The translations under genes were made by a program, and so were the position numbers. A stretch of DNA of 35,321 bases from contig CAYONZ010000037.1 in assembly GCA_964405465.1 (NCBI GenBank), positions 1 through 35,321 of the forward strand. Reading direction: 5' to 3'. Every line of letters starts with the position of its first letter. Positions within the stretch are counted from its first letter, which is position 1. Below are positions 1 to 8,229 of the stretch, in pieces. The stretch is from CAYONZ01 sp964405465 (GTDB lineage Bacteria > Bdellovibrionota > Bdellovibrionia > Bdellovibrionales > JAMPXM01). The notes under the pieces are model-generated. The model saw only the letters and a list, made by a program, of their open reading frames with translations. It did not search any database and had not been told where the DNA came from.

Positions 1-9
1 TCTTTCAAG

Positions 10-31
10 GTCTTTTGGAGGTCTTTTGGAG
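10..31. repeat. Two tandem 11-bp units upstream of the first gene
   Basis: The unit GTCTTTTGGAG occurs twice head to tail (10-20 and 21-31). A degenerate third copy (TGTTTTGGAGG) overlaps the ribosome binding site of the next gene at 81-91. The left edge of the window prevents seeing whether more units precede it. Function unknown; it may simply be slippage-generated leader sequence. Confidence 0.5.
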
Positions 32-96
32 TCTTGTATCTACGAACCCGGCCGAAGGGATCGTACCGTTAAACAATATTTGTTTTGGAGGATCAG

Positions 97-2616
97 TTGA
101 ACCATTCAATCCGATCACAGTCACGGCTTCACACCCTGGTACCAAAGAACATTTGTTCGCTGATCTTAATTGTTTCATTTCTATTTTTGGGTGGCTCTAT
201 TTCTGGGATTGATCTTGCCATCGCTTCAGAAAAAAATTCTCTCGAGAAAAATGATTCTGCGACTCCGAAAAAACGATGGTCGAGCGATTGGCAAGTCAGT
301 ACGAATACGCCCTACAATTCCGCACAAAGATGCTATGCACTTGTTCCCTCAATTACTTCAGCTGAGACTTCAGCAGAAAATTCAACCGAGTATCGACTCT
401 TACAACTAGTCGAAGCATTGAAGATGAACCACATGGAACCAGATCACTTCAAGTTGGTATTTGCGAACCAAATAAAAGCGACACAAGAATTCATTGAGCA
501 CGAGGCGTCGACAAATAAATTAGTAGATTCTCAAGCGCGAGTGAGTATTGTTAATCAATTGATTGCACGACAGAAAAGACATGCCGTATCTCTTGAACAA
601 CTGCTAGAAACTTCAAAAAATCTTATGACTTTGTCTGCGTCGGAGAACCTCGGCCACTCAAATAAAAAGACCGATGATCAACGCGACTACTATATTAAAC
701 AAGCACGGAAGCTTAACCAAGATTTAGACACCTCAAAAAACGAACTTCGAGAGATCCTTGCTTTGGCTCAAACTCAAAAAGAGAAAGACCATGCGGCACT
801 TGAGTCTGTTAAAAATGCGATAAGCAAAATTGAAATTGAGATCCGCACTTTAAATGATCTCGAAAAAAAGCTTAGGGCTCTTCAGACGACAGAGATGCAA
901 GTGCAGATTCGCGAGTTAATTTTTACAATTCAAAACGAGGTTCACACACTTGCAACCACTAAATCTTTATTACGTTCAAATGTGGACGCCCTTGATCTCT
1001 TTTTATCACAAGTTGATGAACCTCTCGAATCGGCAAATCGGATTTTAAATATACCTCGAGCCGAGGTTTTAGAGAGTTTTTATGCTCGTCCGCAGAGATT
1101 TTCAGACACGGGCATTTGGGATAAACTGAATTTTGTCTTCAAAAAACTCTTGAATCCCAAGTCCGAACCGCTTCCAAAAGGAATTCGCAATCTTTCGCCA
1201 AAGGAACTGCGAACAAAAATTGCGATAGGCTCGCGCATCTATTTCTATGAACATTTAGGATCAGCGTTCCAAGAAGAAAATTTCGATCTCGTCAAAGGTA
1301 TTCAAGGCAATAACTACTCTACAAGCAAGCATTCGAGTTTCAATTGGATGCATGCAGCTTTAGCCGAAACCAATTATGCTTGGAAGGGATTTTACGTTGG
1401 ACAAAGAATTGAATTTTCACGGGAGGAAGCGGGAAGATACCTTACGGTTTTAGGCTTTTTACCAACCGATGGAAGCATCATCGTGAAAGTTTCGACGGAA
1501 AATTCTGCTGCTATTATTGAGAGGTTTAGCCCAGAAGAACTGGGAGAAATTCAGAAGAACGGTGAACTGAAAAAACGCTACGGGTCCGATTGGCAAGAAG
1601 CAATTAAGAATGTGGCTCCCAAGAACAGAGCCAAAGGTCTTTCCGAAATTAAAGATCGGATGTCGAGACCAGGTGCTGACCTTTTTCTATTGAATTCGTC
1701 TCAACCTCTTTGGCTCAATGAAAACGAATTGTCGAATCAAATGAAAATCTCTCTGGGTGTCGTGAACAATAGCGGAGGAACAACCAAATTCATGACAGAT
1801 CTAGGCTCACACGGTACCTCGAATGTTGCTTTACGAGACAGTGGCTTTGTATGGATGGGTTTGAGAGTTGGCGATAAGTTTTATACCTCGATCACGGGAA
1901 CGATTGAGTACGAAATCATGGGAATCACATTGAGCGGATCTTTTGTAGTTGCCGAAAGAAATCTGAATCTTCCTGGGTTTGCAGTAAAAGTCGAAGTTCT
2001 GTCAGAATCTCTGGCGATTCATCACCCGAACCGAACTCCACCGGCGAATGTGGAACCTCCGCCCAGCATTCCCTTTTCTCGACGTTCACTTTCGCTGGTC
2101 GACCTTTCCTGGCGTTATTCGATCGGGCAAAAAGCGATGGTGGTTTTGAGTCCGCAGCAAAATGAGGATCCATCTCGGCAAACAGCCCGGCGAAAAAATC
2201 TTGTGGCGACTCGGCAGATGGTTACCGGGAGAGGTCGCTACGATCAAAAACTCGAAGTCGAGAATGAGACTTTATCAGAAGACAAAATACTTTTGTTTTC
2301 TGAGGTGGGCTTGACATGGATAGAACACACCGTTGGCGCAATTTACAAAATAGTTCATAGTGGTCGTCAAGAGATCATAGCTGTGCAAATCATTGGGTTT
2401 GACTCTGATGGAGATATCTATGTGGCAAAACTTGAACCATCACATCAATCTCCGAATGAAGAGACGAATAATAATACAATAGAAAGACAACAGTTGTTTA
2501 CCAATAACGGAAAGCCGGTCGTAAAATATCAACTCAACGAGGTCTACGAAAATGTCTTCACATTTGAAACTGATACTTTGCGTGAGGCCGTCCGGCGCGC
2601 CTCCTATGGCTTTTAA
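97..2616 (+). CDS. Large exported coiled-coil protein of unknown function
   Basis: A protein of about 839 residues that I do not recognise. A TTG start at 97 is preferred over the in-frame TTG at 85 because GGAGG lies at 87-91, five bases upstream. The N-terminus is a good Sec signal: a basic and polar stretch, then a hydrophobic core (ICSLILIVSFLFLGG) ending near AIAS. Residues about 180-310 are charged and heptad-rich (coiled coil); the rest is mixed alpha/beta with no catalytic motif I can name. It is likely periplasmic or surface-located. The stop codon TAA (2614-2616) lies inside the left arm of a hairpin that is copy A of a 60-bp direct repeat. At the matching base the other copy has C instead of T and would read CAA, so this C-terminus has been shaped by the repeat. 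Confidence 0.8.
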   Translation: MNHSIRSQSRLHTLVPKNICSLILIVSFLFLGGSISGIDLAIASEKNSLEKNDSATPKKRWSSDWQVSTNTPYNSAQRCYALVPSITSAETSAENSTEYRLLQLVEALKMNHMEPDHFKLVFANQIKATQEFIEHEASTNKLVDSQARVSIVNQLIARQKRHAVSLEQLLETSKNLMTLSASENLGHSNKKTDDQRDYYIKQARKLNQDLDTSKNELREILALAQTQKEKDHAALESVKNAISKIEIEIRTLNDLEKKLRALQTTEMQVQIRELIFTIQNEVHTLATTKSLLRSNVDALDLFLSQVDEPLESANRILNIPRAEVLESFYARPQRFSDTGIWDKLNFVFKKLLNPKSEPLPKGIRNLSPKELRTKIAIGSRIYFYEHLGSAFQEENFDLVKGIQGNNYSTSKHSSFNWMHAALAETNYAWKGFYVGQRIEFSREEAGRYLTVLGFLPTDGSIIVKVSTENSAAIIERFSPEELGEIQKNGELKKRYGSDWQEAIKNVAPKNRAKGLSEIKDRMSRPGADLFLLNSSQPLWLNENELSNQMKISLGVVNNSGGTTKFMTDLGSHGTSNVALRDSGFVWMGLRVGDKFYTSITGTIEYEIMGITLSGSFVVAERNLNLPGFAVKVEVLSESLAIHHPNRTPPANVEPPPSIPFSRRSLSLVDLSWRYSIGQKAMVVLSPQQNEDPSRQTARRKNLVATRQMVTGRGRYDQKLEVENETLSEDKILLFSEVGLTWIEHTVGAIYKIVHSGRQEIIAVQIIGFDSDGDIYVAKLEPSHQSPNEETNNNTIERQQLFTNNGKPVVKYQLNEVYENVFTFETDTLREAVRRASYGF

Positions 2617-2667
2617 TCTGGAATTGAAAGCCTTGTGCCGGCGGCAACTCGGGAGCTACGGCGAAGC
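2608..2667. repeat. 60-bp direct repeat, copy A (displaced 3' end of mltD)
   Basis: Positions 2608-2667 match 4020-4079 in the same orientation at 58 of 60 bases, with differences at 2614/4026 (T/C) and 2634/4046 (T/G). Sequence outside the 60 bp does not match on either side. Copy B encodes the last 17 or so residues and stop codon of the MltD-like protein. Copy A sits downstream of the first gene and supplies that gene's stop codon. The two copies bracket a 1.35-kb segment with two genes, the arrangement left by an insertion into a gene 3' end that duplicates the target. Confidence 0.9.
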
Positions 2668-2714
2668 CACTACACCCCCGGTTAAGTCTTCATCCAAGAA
2701 CAGGATAAACCTCG

Positions 2715-3149
2715 TTAACTCTCGCCTTTTGGAAAAAAGATTTTGCCCGACCGAGACCTAATTGAATCAATCTGATTGGTTGTTTTTCCAACTGTGAAGT
2801 CAAAACTTTCAACCAGAACCGGCCGTGGACTGTTGAAGGAGGAAAATAGAAGACTGAAAGTATTTTCAGATGTGAACGCCACATAGTATTTTCCAAAAGG
2901 CATTCCATCGGTGTTTCTTCCCCATCCGACATAGACCCTGTTCGGGTACTGAATCTGATCGGCAAAAGACAAAATCGTAGGATTCGTTGCTCCCGCCTCT
3001 AAAAAAACTTTTCTGAGAAAGCTTCGCCCCACATGTTGAAAACAGGTTGGAGGCCTCGGACCGCACGCCGGAGCGGCATCGCAACCGCAGATTGCACCGA
3101 ACGACTGGATAGAAAACATAAGCAGGTAAACAAAAATTAACTTTTTCAT
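2715..3149 (-). CDS. Small exported Cys-rich protein, function unknown
   Basis: 144 residues from ATG at 3149, chosen because AAGGAG lies just upstream and the product then begins with a clean signal peptide (MKKLIFVYLLMFSIQSFGA). The mature N-terminus is rich in Cys and Pro (ICGCDAAPACGPRPPTC), suggesting disulfides in the periplasm or outside the cell. The remainder is a beta-rich domain with aromatic residues (YVGWGRN, KYYVAF). I do not recognise the family. It lies in the segment bracketed by the 60-bp direct repeats and is divergent from the HTH gene at 3242. A palindrome sits between the two starts, so the neighbouring regulator probably controls it. Confidence 0.7.
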   Translation of the reverse strand: MKKLIFVYLLMFSIQSFGAICGCDAAPACGPRPPTCFQHVGRSFLRKVFLEAGATNPTILSFADQIQYPNRVYVGWGRNTDGMPFGKYYVAFTSENTFSLLFSSFNSPRPVLVESFDFTVGKTTNQIDSIRSRSGKIFFPKGES

Positions 3150-3210
3150 GATCACTCCTTTTTGTGAACTCATGACAAAATAGATACTAATCGTCAATTT
3201 TGTTTATTTT

Positions 3211-3229
3211 AGTATCATATAATGATACT
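3211..3229. promoter_or_regulatory. Palindromic operator between divergent genes
   Basis: AGTATCAT (3211-3218), spacer ATA, then ATGATACT (3222-3229): a perfect 8-bp inverted repeat. It contains the -10-like TATAAT at 3218-3223. A further half-site, GATACT, occurs at 3183-3188 on the side of the exported-protein gene. The site lies 13 bp before the ATG of the HTH gene and about 60 bp from the start of the divergent gene. This is a natural position for autoregulation plus control of the neighbour. Confidence 0.6.
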
Positions 3230-3241
3230 ACTTATTCCACT

Positions 3242-4006
3242 ATGTATCAGTCTCCGCAAAACATTGATTGCGAAAAGCTCATTGCAACACTCAAAGAGGT
3301 GCTTCGGGCTAAAAAGATAACCTACGCGAAACTCGCGAAAAAACTGGGTGTATCGGAGGTTACAATCAAACGATTGTTTTCGAAACACACCTGTTCACTG
3401 CAAACTCTTTTCAGCATTTGCGACTCTATCGAAATTTCATTTTTCGATTTGGCCGCCTTGGCCAAACAAGAGCCAGAGCACGAATACACCTTAACCAATG
3501 AACAAGAAGTTTTCTTCGCGGCAAATCCAGCAATATTTGGTATTTTTCGACAACTCCACCGAGGAGAAAAACCAAGCACCGTTGCAGTTCAGTGGAAGCT
3601 ATCGCAAGCAAAGTTGTTTCGCGTGCTTCGCAAACTTGAAAAACTAAAATTATTAGAAGTTCTGCCGGAGAATCAGATTCAAATGAAAGTCGCTGGAAAT
3701 ATTAAATTCCAACACCAGGGCCCACTTGCCAAAACGATTTTGCGTGCGCAAACGACACAGTTTTTAGATCACATCGAGAATGTACTTAAAAATAAAGATG
3801 TCTGTCTGCACTCCGCTGAAGTCGAACTCTCAAAGTTGAGCCTTTCAGAACTCGTGGCAGAGATTCATGCGCTCGGTTCAAAATATCGGGCACGAGCCTC
3901 ACGCGAAAAAAGCCTTCTGCCCGCCGATAAGCTTCGGTCCGTCAGATGGCTTTATGCTTTCGCCCCTTATCAAACAAACTGGCAACAATACGAACTCAAA
4001 GAATAG
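3242..4006 (+). CDS. HTH (Cro/CI-like) transcriptional regulator with C-terminal effector region
   Basis: 254 residues from ATG at 3242. An in-frame upstream start at 3200 would run through the operator and is rejected. Residues about 10-58 form a Cro/CI-type helix-turn-helix (KITYAKLAKKLGVSEVTIKRLFS as the two core helices). The middle segment (AVQWKLSQAKLFRVLRKLEKLKLLEVL) resembles a winged helix, as in the long XRE-plus-tail regulators common in Bdellovibrio-type genomes. No membrane segment. It probably represses its own promoter and the divergent exported-protein gene through the palindrome at 3211-3229. It lies inside the repeat-bracketed segment. The family call for the N-terminal domain is firm; the ligand or signal is unknown. 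Confidence 0.8.
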   Translation: MYQSPQNIDCEKLIATLKEVLRAKKITYAKLAKKLGVSEVTIKRLFSKHTCSLQTLFSICDSIEISFFDLAALAKQEPEHEYTLTNEQEVFFAANPAIFGIFRQLHRGEKPSTVAVQWKLSQAKLFRVLRKLEKLKLLEVLPENQIQMKVAGNIKFQHQGPLAKTILRAQTTQFLDHIENVLKNKDVCLHSAEVELSKLSLSELVAEIHALGSKYRARASREKSLLPADKLRSVRWLYAFAPYQTNWQQYELKE

Positions 4007-4014
4007 ATAGAGGT

Positions 4015-4044
4015 AAAAGGGCTTTCAATCTGGAATTGAAAGCC
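4015..4044 (-). terminator. Intrinsic terminator overlapping the mltD stop codon
   Basis: A perfect 10-bp stem, GGCTTTCAAT (4020-4029) and ATTGAAAGCC (4035-4044), with a 5-nt loop. On the minus strand it is followed by CTTTT (4019-4015). The mltD stop codon (4025-4027) is within the stem, so the terminator is built into the end of the gene. The HTH gene converges on it from the left and may use the same stem, though the plus side lacks a T-run. Confidence 0.65.
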
Positions 4045-4079
4045 TGGTGCCGGCGGCAACTCGGGAGCTACGGCGAAGC
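4020..4079. repeat. 60-bp direct repeat, copy B (functional 3' end of mltD)
   Basis: Partner of copy A at 2608-2667 (58/60 identical, same orientation, 1412 bp apart). Read on the minus strand it encodes the end of the second LysM domain of the MltD-like protein, through its stop and terminator stem. Because LysM needs this segment, copy B is the functional one. In an insertion model it would be the copy that keeps the host gene intact. Confidence 0.9.
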
Positions 4080-5503
4080 TGATTGAACTGCGCCAACTCA
4101 GTGATGGGCACATGATACTGTCGAGCTATTTTAATCAAAGATTCACCCCTGCGAACGACGTGAATTCTTTGCGGCGATCCTAGACCTGCTTCTGTGTCTT
4201 TTTTTTTTGAAGCAATCTTACGCGATGGTTGGTTCTTCTGTCGATCCAGTTTCAACTCTTGACGAGCCAATGCCGTTGGGTAGTCATTCGGTACGCGAAT
4301 TTTTTTGCCAGCCACCAATTGATTTTGTGAACGCATGTGATTCAATGATCGAATACGTTTTGGAGTCGTATGATACCTTTTGGCAATGGTGTTCAGGTTG
4401 TCCCCGCGACGAATCCGATAATAAGTAAAATCATCGTCGTCAGCGGCAGCAACTAAAACTTGTTTAGTAATCACTGAGCTGCTTTCGAGAGCAGCCAAAG
4501 CTTTTTCTTTTGTACCAACAGGAATACGTACGGTCACAGGACCCAACTTTGAAAGCACAACACCACGCTTATAAGCCGGATTCAGATCATGCAAGTCATC
4601 ATAGTCGACGGCCAAAGCTTCAGACATACGGCGAAGATCGATCGACTTCGGAGACTCCACCTCTTCATAAGCTAGTGCATCTTGATACTCGATATCAGTG
4701 AAACCGTATTTTTCAGGATCTTTGGCGATCATGCGGGCCGCTGTGAACTTTGGCAAATAATTGATGGTCTCTTTTGGTAAATGCCCCTCACGAACCAGCT
4801 GCCAAAAATCTTTGGTGTGATATTTAGCGACGAGTTTTTTGATACGTCCCTCGCCAACATTATACGACGCAATGGCCAGGTACCATGACCCGAAAATGTC
4901 ATAGAGGGCTTTAAAATATTGAGCCGCCGATTCCGTTGATTTAACGAAGTCCCTGCGTTCGTCGACATGTGAGTCAATTCTTAAACCATAGAGGCGACCT
5001 GTACCTCGAATGAACTGCCAATACCCTACAGCACTCGCCGTGCTCTTGGCCTTGGCGCTAAATCCTGACTCGATCAATGCAATGTAAACCAAGTCTTCGG
5101 GTAAGCCGTGTTTTTTTAAAATCTCTTTCATCATCGGAATATACCGAGTCGACCGCGAGAGGTGACGCTCAAAATGCTCGCGACCTCGACCTTGATAATA
5201 ATCTACCCATTGCAGAACCATACGGTTCACTTCTAATGGAATGGCATTCAAATCTTTTCCGGAATCGTCGAGATCTGGTCCCTCGCCTTCTGCGACTACA
5301 GTCTCACTTGTTTGCCCACCCGCAGCGGCAACCCCTGCTGATGTTGAGCTTGTCGTACGAACGTCCCCTTTGGAGACCTCTGGGACAGGCCCACTGCCAA
5401 CCACTTTTCCGATCAGGTTTTGATCTGAATCTTTCGAGGTGTGAGCACATGCACCGCTCAAAGCGGCAAGAGTCAAAACAATCAGCATCCGTCCTAGGTG
5501 CAT
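4025..5503 (-). CDS. mltD: Membrane-bound lytic murein transglycosylase, MltD type, two LysM domains
   Basis: 492 residues. ATG at 5503 is preferred because GGAG (5510-5513) sits six bases upstream; two earlier in-frame starts lack spacing. The N-terminus is a lipoprotein signal with lipobox LSGAC (Cys19), followed by a Ser/Thr/Gly linker. The goose-type/SLT catalytic domain spans about residues 110-260, with the catalytic Glu145 in ALIESGF, then the SAVGYWQF and SYNVGEGRI motifs. LysM domains at about 361-405 (IRRGDNLNTIAKRYH) and 448-491 (VRRGESLIKIARQYH) bind peptidoglycan. Role: non-hydrolytic cleavage of glycan strands to 1,6-anhydroMurNAc ends, from a lipid-anchored periplasmic position. 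The final 17 residues coincide with repeat copy B. It lies 314 bp downstream of the Slt70-like gene on the same strand and probably has its own promoter. Confidence 0.93.
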   Translation of the reverse strand: MHLGRMLIVLTLAALSGACAHTSKDSDQNLIGKVVGSGPVPEVSKGDVRTTSSTSAGVAAAGGQTSETVVAEGEGPDLDDSGKDLNAIPLEVNRMVLQWVDYYQGRGREHFERHLSRSTRYIPMMKEILKKHGLPEDLVYIALIESGFSAKAKSTASAVGYWQFIRGTGRLYGLRIDSHVDERRDFVKSTESAAQYFKALYDIFGSWYLAIASYNVGEGRIKKLVAKYHTKDFWQLVREGHLPKETINYLPKFTAARMIAKDPEKYGFTDIEYQDALAYEEVESPKSIDLRRMSEALAVDYDDLHDLNPAYKRGVVLSKLGPVTVRIPVGTKEKALAALESSSVITKQVLVAAADDDDFTYYRIRRGDNLNTIAKRYHTTPKRIRSLNHMRSQNQLVAGKKIRVPNDYPTALARQELKLDRQKNQPSRKIASKKKDTEAGLGSPQRIHVVRRGESLIKIARQYHVPITELAQFNQLRRSSRVAAGTRLSIPD

Positions 5504-5817
5504 TCGCATCTCCAATCATAAAAAGGTCCATCAAAGGGCCCGTCAAAACCTACTTGCAACGCGCGCGGCGAGTGAAATTCTCGGACTAAGTTTTAACCAA
5601 GCTATTCCATAAGCTTTTAACCGAGACCTTAATTGAGCGCCAACTGAGTCTTTTTTGCAATACTCTATTGCCTTGCACCCCTTCAGAATACACGATCCGA
5701 AATATCGCGGCAACTCTCTAACCCAATACGACCAAGGGAGCCACAGCAAAAACAGGTCTTTCATCTAGAGGAACATGTACTCTTTTCCTGGTCATTGGTC
5801 GCGAATCTGTGATCATA
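5504..5817. other. Intergenic region between slt and mltD, no gene seen
   Basis: 314 bp. A 73-codon minus-strand frame at 5543-5764 has no ribosome binding site or recognisable domain and I do not call it. On the minus strand TTGACG, followed at 17 bp by TTTTAT, ends close to the mltD ribosome binding site. This is a possible but weak mltD promoter. No terminator is evident after the slt stop. Confidence 0.5.
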
Positions 5818-8229
5818 CTACCAGATTGGTTTTTTAAGATCGACCTTTTGCCCCTCACTTGTTTTGTACAAGAGAATGTTTCGCAAAATGGCTTTCACAT
5901 AAAAGCATGTTTCACTCCAGGGGAGTTCATCCATCCATAGCTCATCCTCATAAGCCGTTGATGGATTGGTCAACTGCGCCGCCACCTCTGGTCGCCCTTT
6001 CAACCAACGATCAATTCGTGCTGGACCTGCGTTGTATGAGGCGATCGCAAGAGGTGCATAGCCATTGTACTTTCTAAAAAGCTTCGCCAAATAGTAAGTT
6101 CCCATTTGAATATTTTGCGCCGGTCGAAACATGTCGTCTGGTAAATTGAGCGCACCTAGTTTGAGATCATTTGCTATTTCTTTGGCTGTCGGTGGAATCA
6201 TTTGCATGAGTCCCATCGCGTTTGATGTGCTCACAGCTTTGATATTGAATGCACTTTCTTGTTTGATCAAACTTGCCACCAACACTCGATCGAGCTTTCG
6301 CTGATCTGCTTGATTTTGAATAAACTCACCAAACTCCTGGGGAACGACAAGATTAACAAATGGTTGTTTACGCAAATCACCACGTTCATCCCAGGCCTCT
6401 GACAAAAGTTTGTAGGCATTCACATATTGAAGTGCGGCACCCCACACCCGAGCCTTTAATAGCTTCTGCTCCGGAGAATTTGCAGGAGGCAGCTCACGAA
6501 GCTCTGCCTGTGCTTCATCAAACCATCCGGACTTGATGAGAACAAGTGCACGGCTCCAAACTACCTTTTCATAATCAGTGAGCCACATAGATGCTCGAAT
6601 ATCACCTTCGCTCCACTGGTCCTTTGGCCAGCTCAATATGCCGCCGTCTCTCTCGGCACGAAGTCGCAATCCATAGTAGCTCATCGGAAATTTTTCGATC
6701 AAGCCATCGGCTTCGGCAATCGAGCGATCCGATTTTGTTTTTTGCAAGCTACGGAGTAACCAGTAGCGGGCTATCAACTCCATGTTTTCGGTTCCTGGCA
6801 TTTGTAAATAACGTTCAAGTGTGGCCACCACTTGCTGAAACTTACCCATGTGAAAATCCGCAAATGCCGAACGCAAATGCGCATCTCTGGCCGCTTGTGT
6901 CCCTGCAAACTGTTGAATCAAAATCTGATTGTATTCTTGCGCCTGGGAGTATCTCTCTAGTTGAAATGCGGCTTGTGCCGCCATCTCTAAAACTTTCACA
7001 TTTCTTGAGGAGGAATCGTTTTGTGAAAGTACTTTTTGTGTGAGGCGCAGCGAATCTTCATAATACAGCCGACTATGTAAGACTCTTGCCCAGTCAGTTA
7101 GTCTTTCGCCGTCCGCTTTTTCTAAAATCTTTTGCAATCGTTCACGAACCCCTAAAAGTTTATCATCATTTTTTTCGACAAGACCCGCATAAAACTCAAT
7201 CAAACGATCGGCTGCCAATTTGGTACGTGTGCTGCCTGGGTAGTCGCGAATCATACGTAAAGTGTCTTCTGCCGCTGCAACCCAATCATTTGCTTTTTGC
7301 GAAGCTTGAATGCGATTGATAAGCTCACGTTCTGCTGTGGAAGTTTCGGCCTCGACATTGACCTGCCTCTGAGAGCTAAGGACCTGTCCAGCTGCCGGTA
7401 CGAGGTTAGTCCCGACGCCGTTGGTTGCTGACCCGGCACCTCCCGAACTTGAAAGAATCGTATGGCTTGAGTTTTTATTTAAAACGGAAAGGATATTACT
7501 CAATTTGTTTCGAACATCCGACTGCTCTTGCTCTCGTAGACTTCGAAGATAGGCATCACGTGCAGCCTCAGGCTTTTGCTCACTCGCCGCCAAATCTCCC
7601 ATGAGACGATAAAGTCGTGCCCGGCTCTTATCATCCATTTGATTCTGCCATGCCTGTAAATGCTGAAGAAAGCCCGCACTGTTTTGTCTGGTGCTTTTAA
7701 GATCCAACTCAATACCTAAGAAATAAACCTGCCATAAATTCTGCCGCAAACTAGGCGAGGCCGCTTGATTTACAAACCAACCCGGATTCTGTTCAGCTTT
7801 TTTCAAAACTCTTTTCAGATCAGGAATTTGCTTTACCTCTGTCACCGCTTTGCCAACGCACTCCAACTCTGCATTGAGAGCCCAGGCTCCCACCTCTTGC
7901 ATTTTTTTTGATGAGGCATTCAAGAGTTCAACACAAGATTTATATTTTCCCAAGTTTTGCGCCTGACGCACACGAAGTAAAATATCGACAGTTGTCGATC
8001 CCTTAACTTTGTATTTTTCAAGGCCACTCGAGTAAAGCCATCTTGCCGATTCAATTTTATCTTTGCTCGTCAATTTCACTTCTACAAATGCATGAGCCGC
8101 AGGTTGCGCGAAACTTAAAATAGTCAAAAGCACAGATGCACACCGCAATGGTTTGCCCCAACCTCCATCAACATTGCACCCAAAATAAAACCATTTCACT
8201 TCATTTATTTTTGCCAAGCTAAAGCTCAT
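5818..8229 (-). CDS. slt: Soluble lytic murein transglycosylase, Slt70-like
   Basis: 803 residues from ATG 8229, which overlaps the end of the upstream gene by 11 bp and has GAGG nine bases upstream. A TTG at 8148 would give a textbook signal peptide (MRCASVLLTILSFAQPAAHA), so the true start may be there. A long alpha-superhelical region (about 60-630, TPR-like helices, as in the Slt70 U-shaped domain) precedes the C-terminal SLT domain. That domain holds IKQESAF (catalytic Glu658), SNAMGLMQMIPPTA and ASYNAGPARI. Role: exolytic cleavage of peptidoglycan in the periplasm. It is about 160 residues longer than E. coli Slt70, the excess being in the superhelix. Translational coupling with two GT-C-like membrane proteins is unusual context for this enzyme. 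Confidence 0.93.
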   Translation of the reverse strand: MSFSLAKINEVKWFYFGCNVDGGWGKPLRCASVLLTILSFAQPAAHAFVEVKLTSKDKIESARWLYSSGLEKYKVKGSTTVDILLRVRQAQNLGKYKSCVELLNASSKKMQEVGAWALNAELECVGKAVTEVKQIPDLKRVLKKAEQNPGWFVNQAASPSLRQNLWQVYFLGIELDLKSTRQNSAGFLQHLQAWQNQMDDKSRARLYRLMGDLAASEQKPEAARDAYLRSLREQEQSDVRNKLSNILSVLNKNSSHTILSSSGGAGSATNGVGTNLVPAAGQVLSSQRQVNVEAETSTAERELINRIQASQKANDWVAAAEDTLRMIRDYPGSTRTKLAADRLIEFYAGLVEKNDDKLLGVRERLQKILEKADGERLTDWARVLHSRLYYEDSLRLTQKVLSQNDSSSRNVKVLEMAAQAAFQLERYSQAQEYNQILIQQFAGTQAARDAHLRSAFADFHMGKFQQVVATLERYLQMPGTENMELIARYWLLRSLQKTKSDRSIAEADGLIEKFPMSYYGLRLRAERDGGILSWPKDQWSEGDIRASMWLTDYEKVVWSRALVLIKSGWFDEAQAELRELPPANSPEQKLLKARVWGAALQYVNAYKLLSEAWDERGDLRKQPFVNLVVPQEFGEFIQNQADQRKLDRVLVASLIKQESAFNIKAVSTSNAMGLMQMIPPTAKEIANDLKLGALNLPDDMFRPAQNIQMGTYYLAKLFRKYNGYAPLAIASYNAGPARIDRWLKGRPEVAAQLTNPSTAYEDELWMDELPWSETCFYVKAILRNILLYKTSEGQKVDLKKPIW

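Noticed and set aside
5077..5589. 170-codon plus-strand open frame opposite mltD
   Set aside because: It lies wholly antisense to the well-supported MltD coding region and its upstream spacer, has no ribosome binding site and no recognisable domain.
5543..5764. 73-codon minus-strand frame between slt and mltD
   Set aside because: No ribosome binding site, no similarity to a known small protein family that I can recognise, and a composition like non-coding sequence.
6591..7043. 150-codon plus-strand open frame inside slt
   Set aside because: Antisense shadow of the Slt superhelix region; low-complexity Ser/Arg/Leu composition typical of reverse-strand reading.
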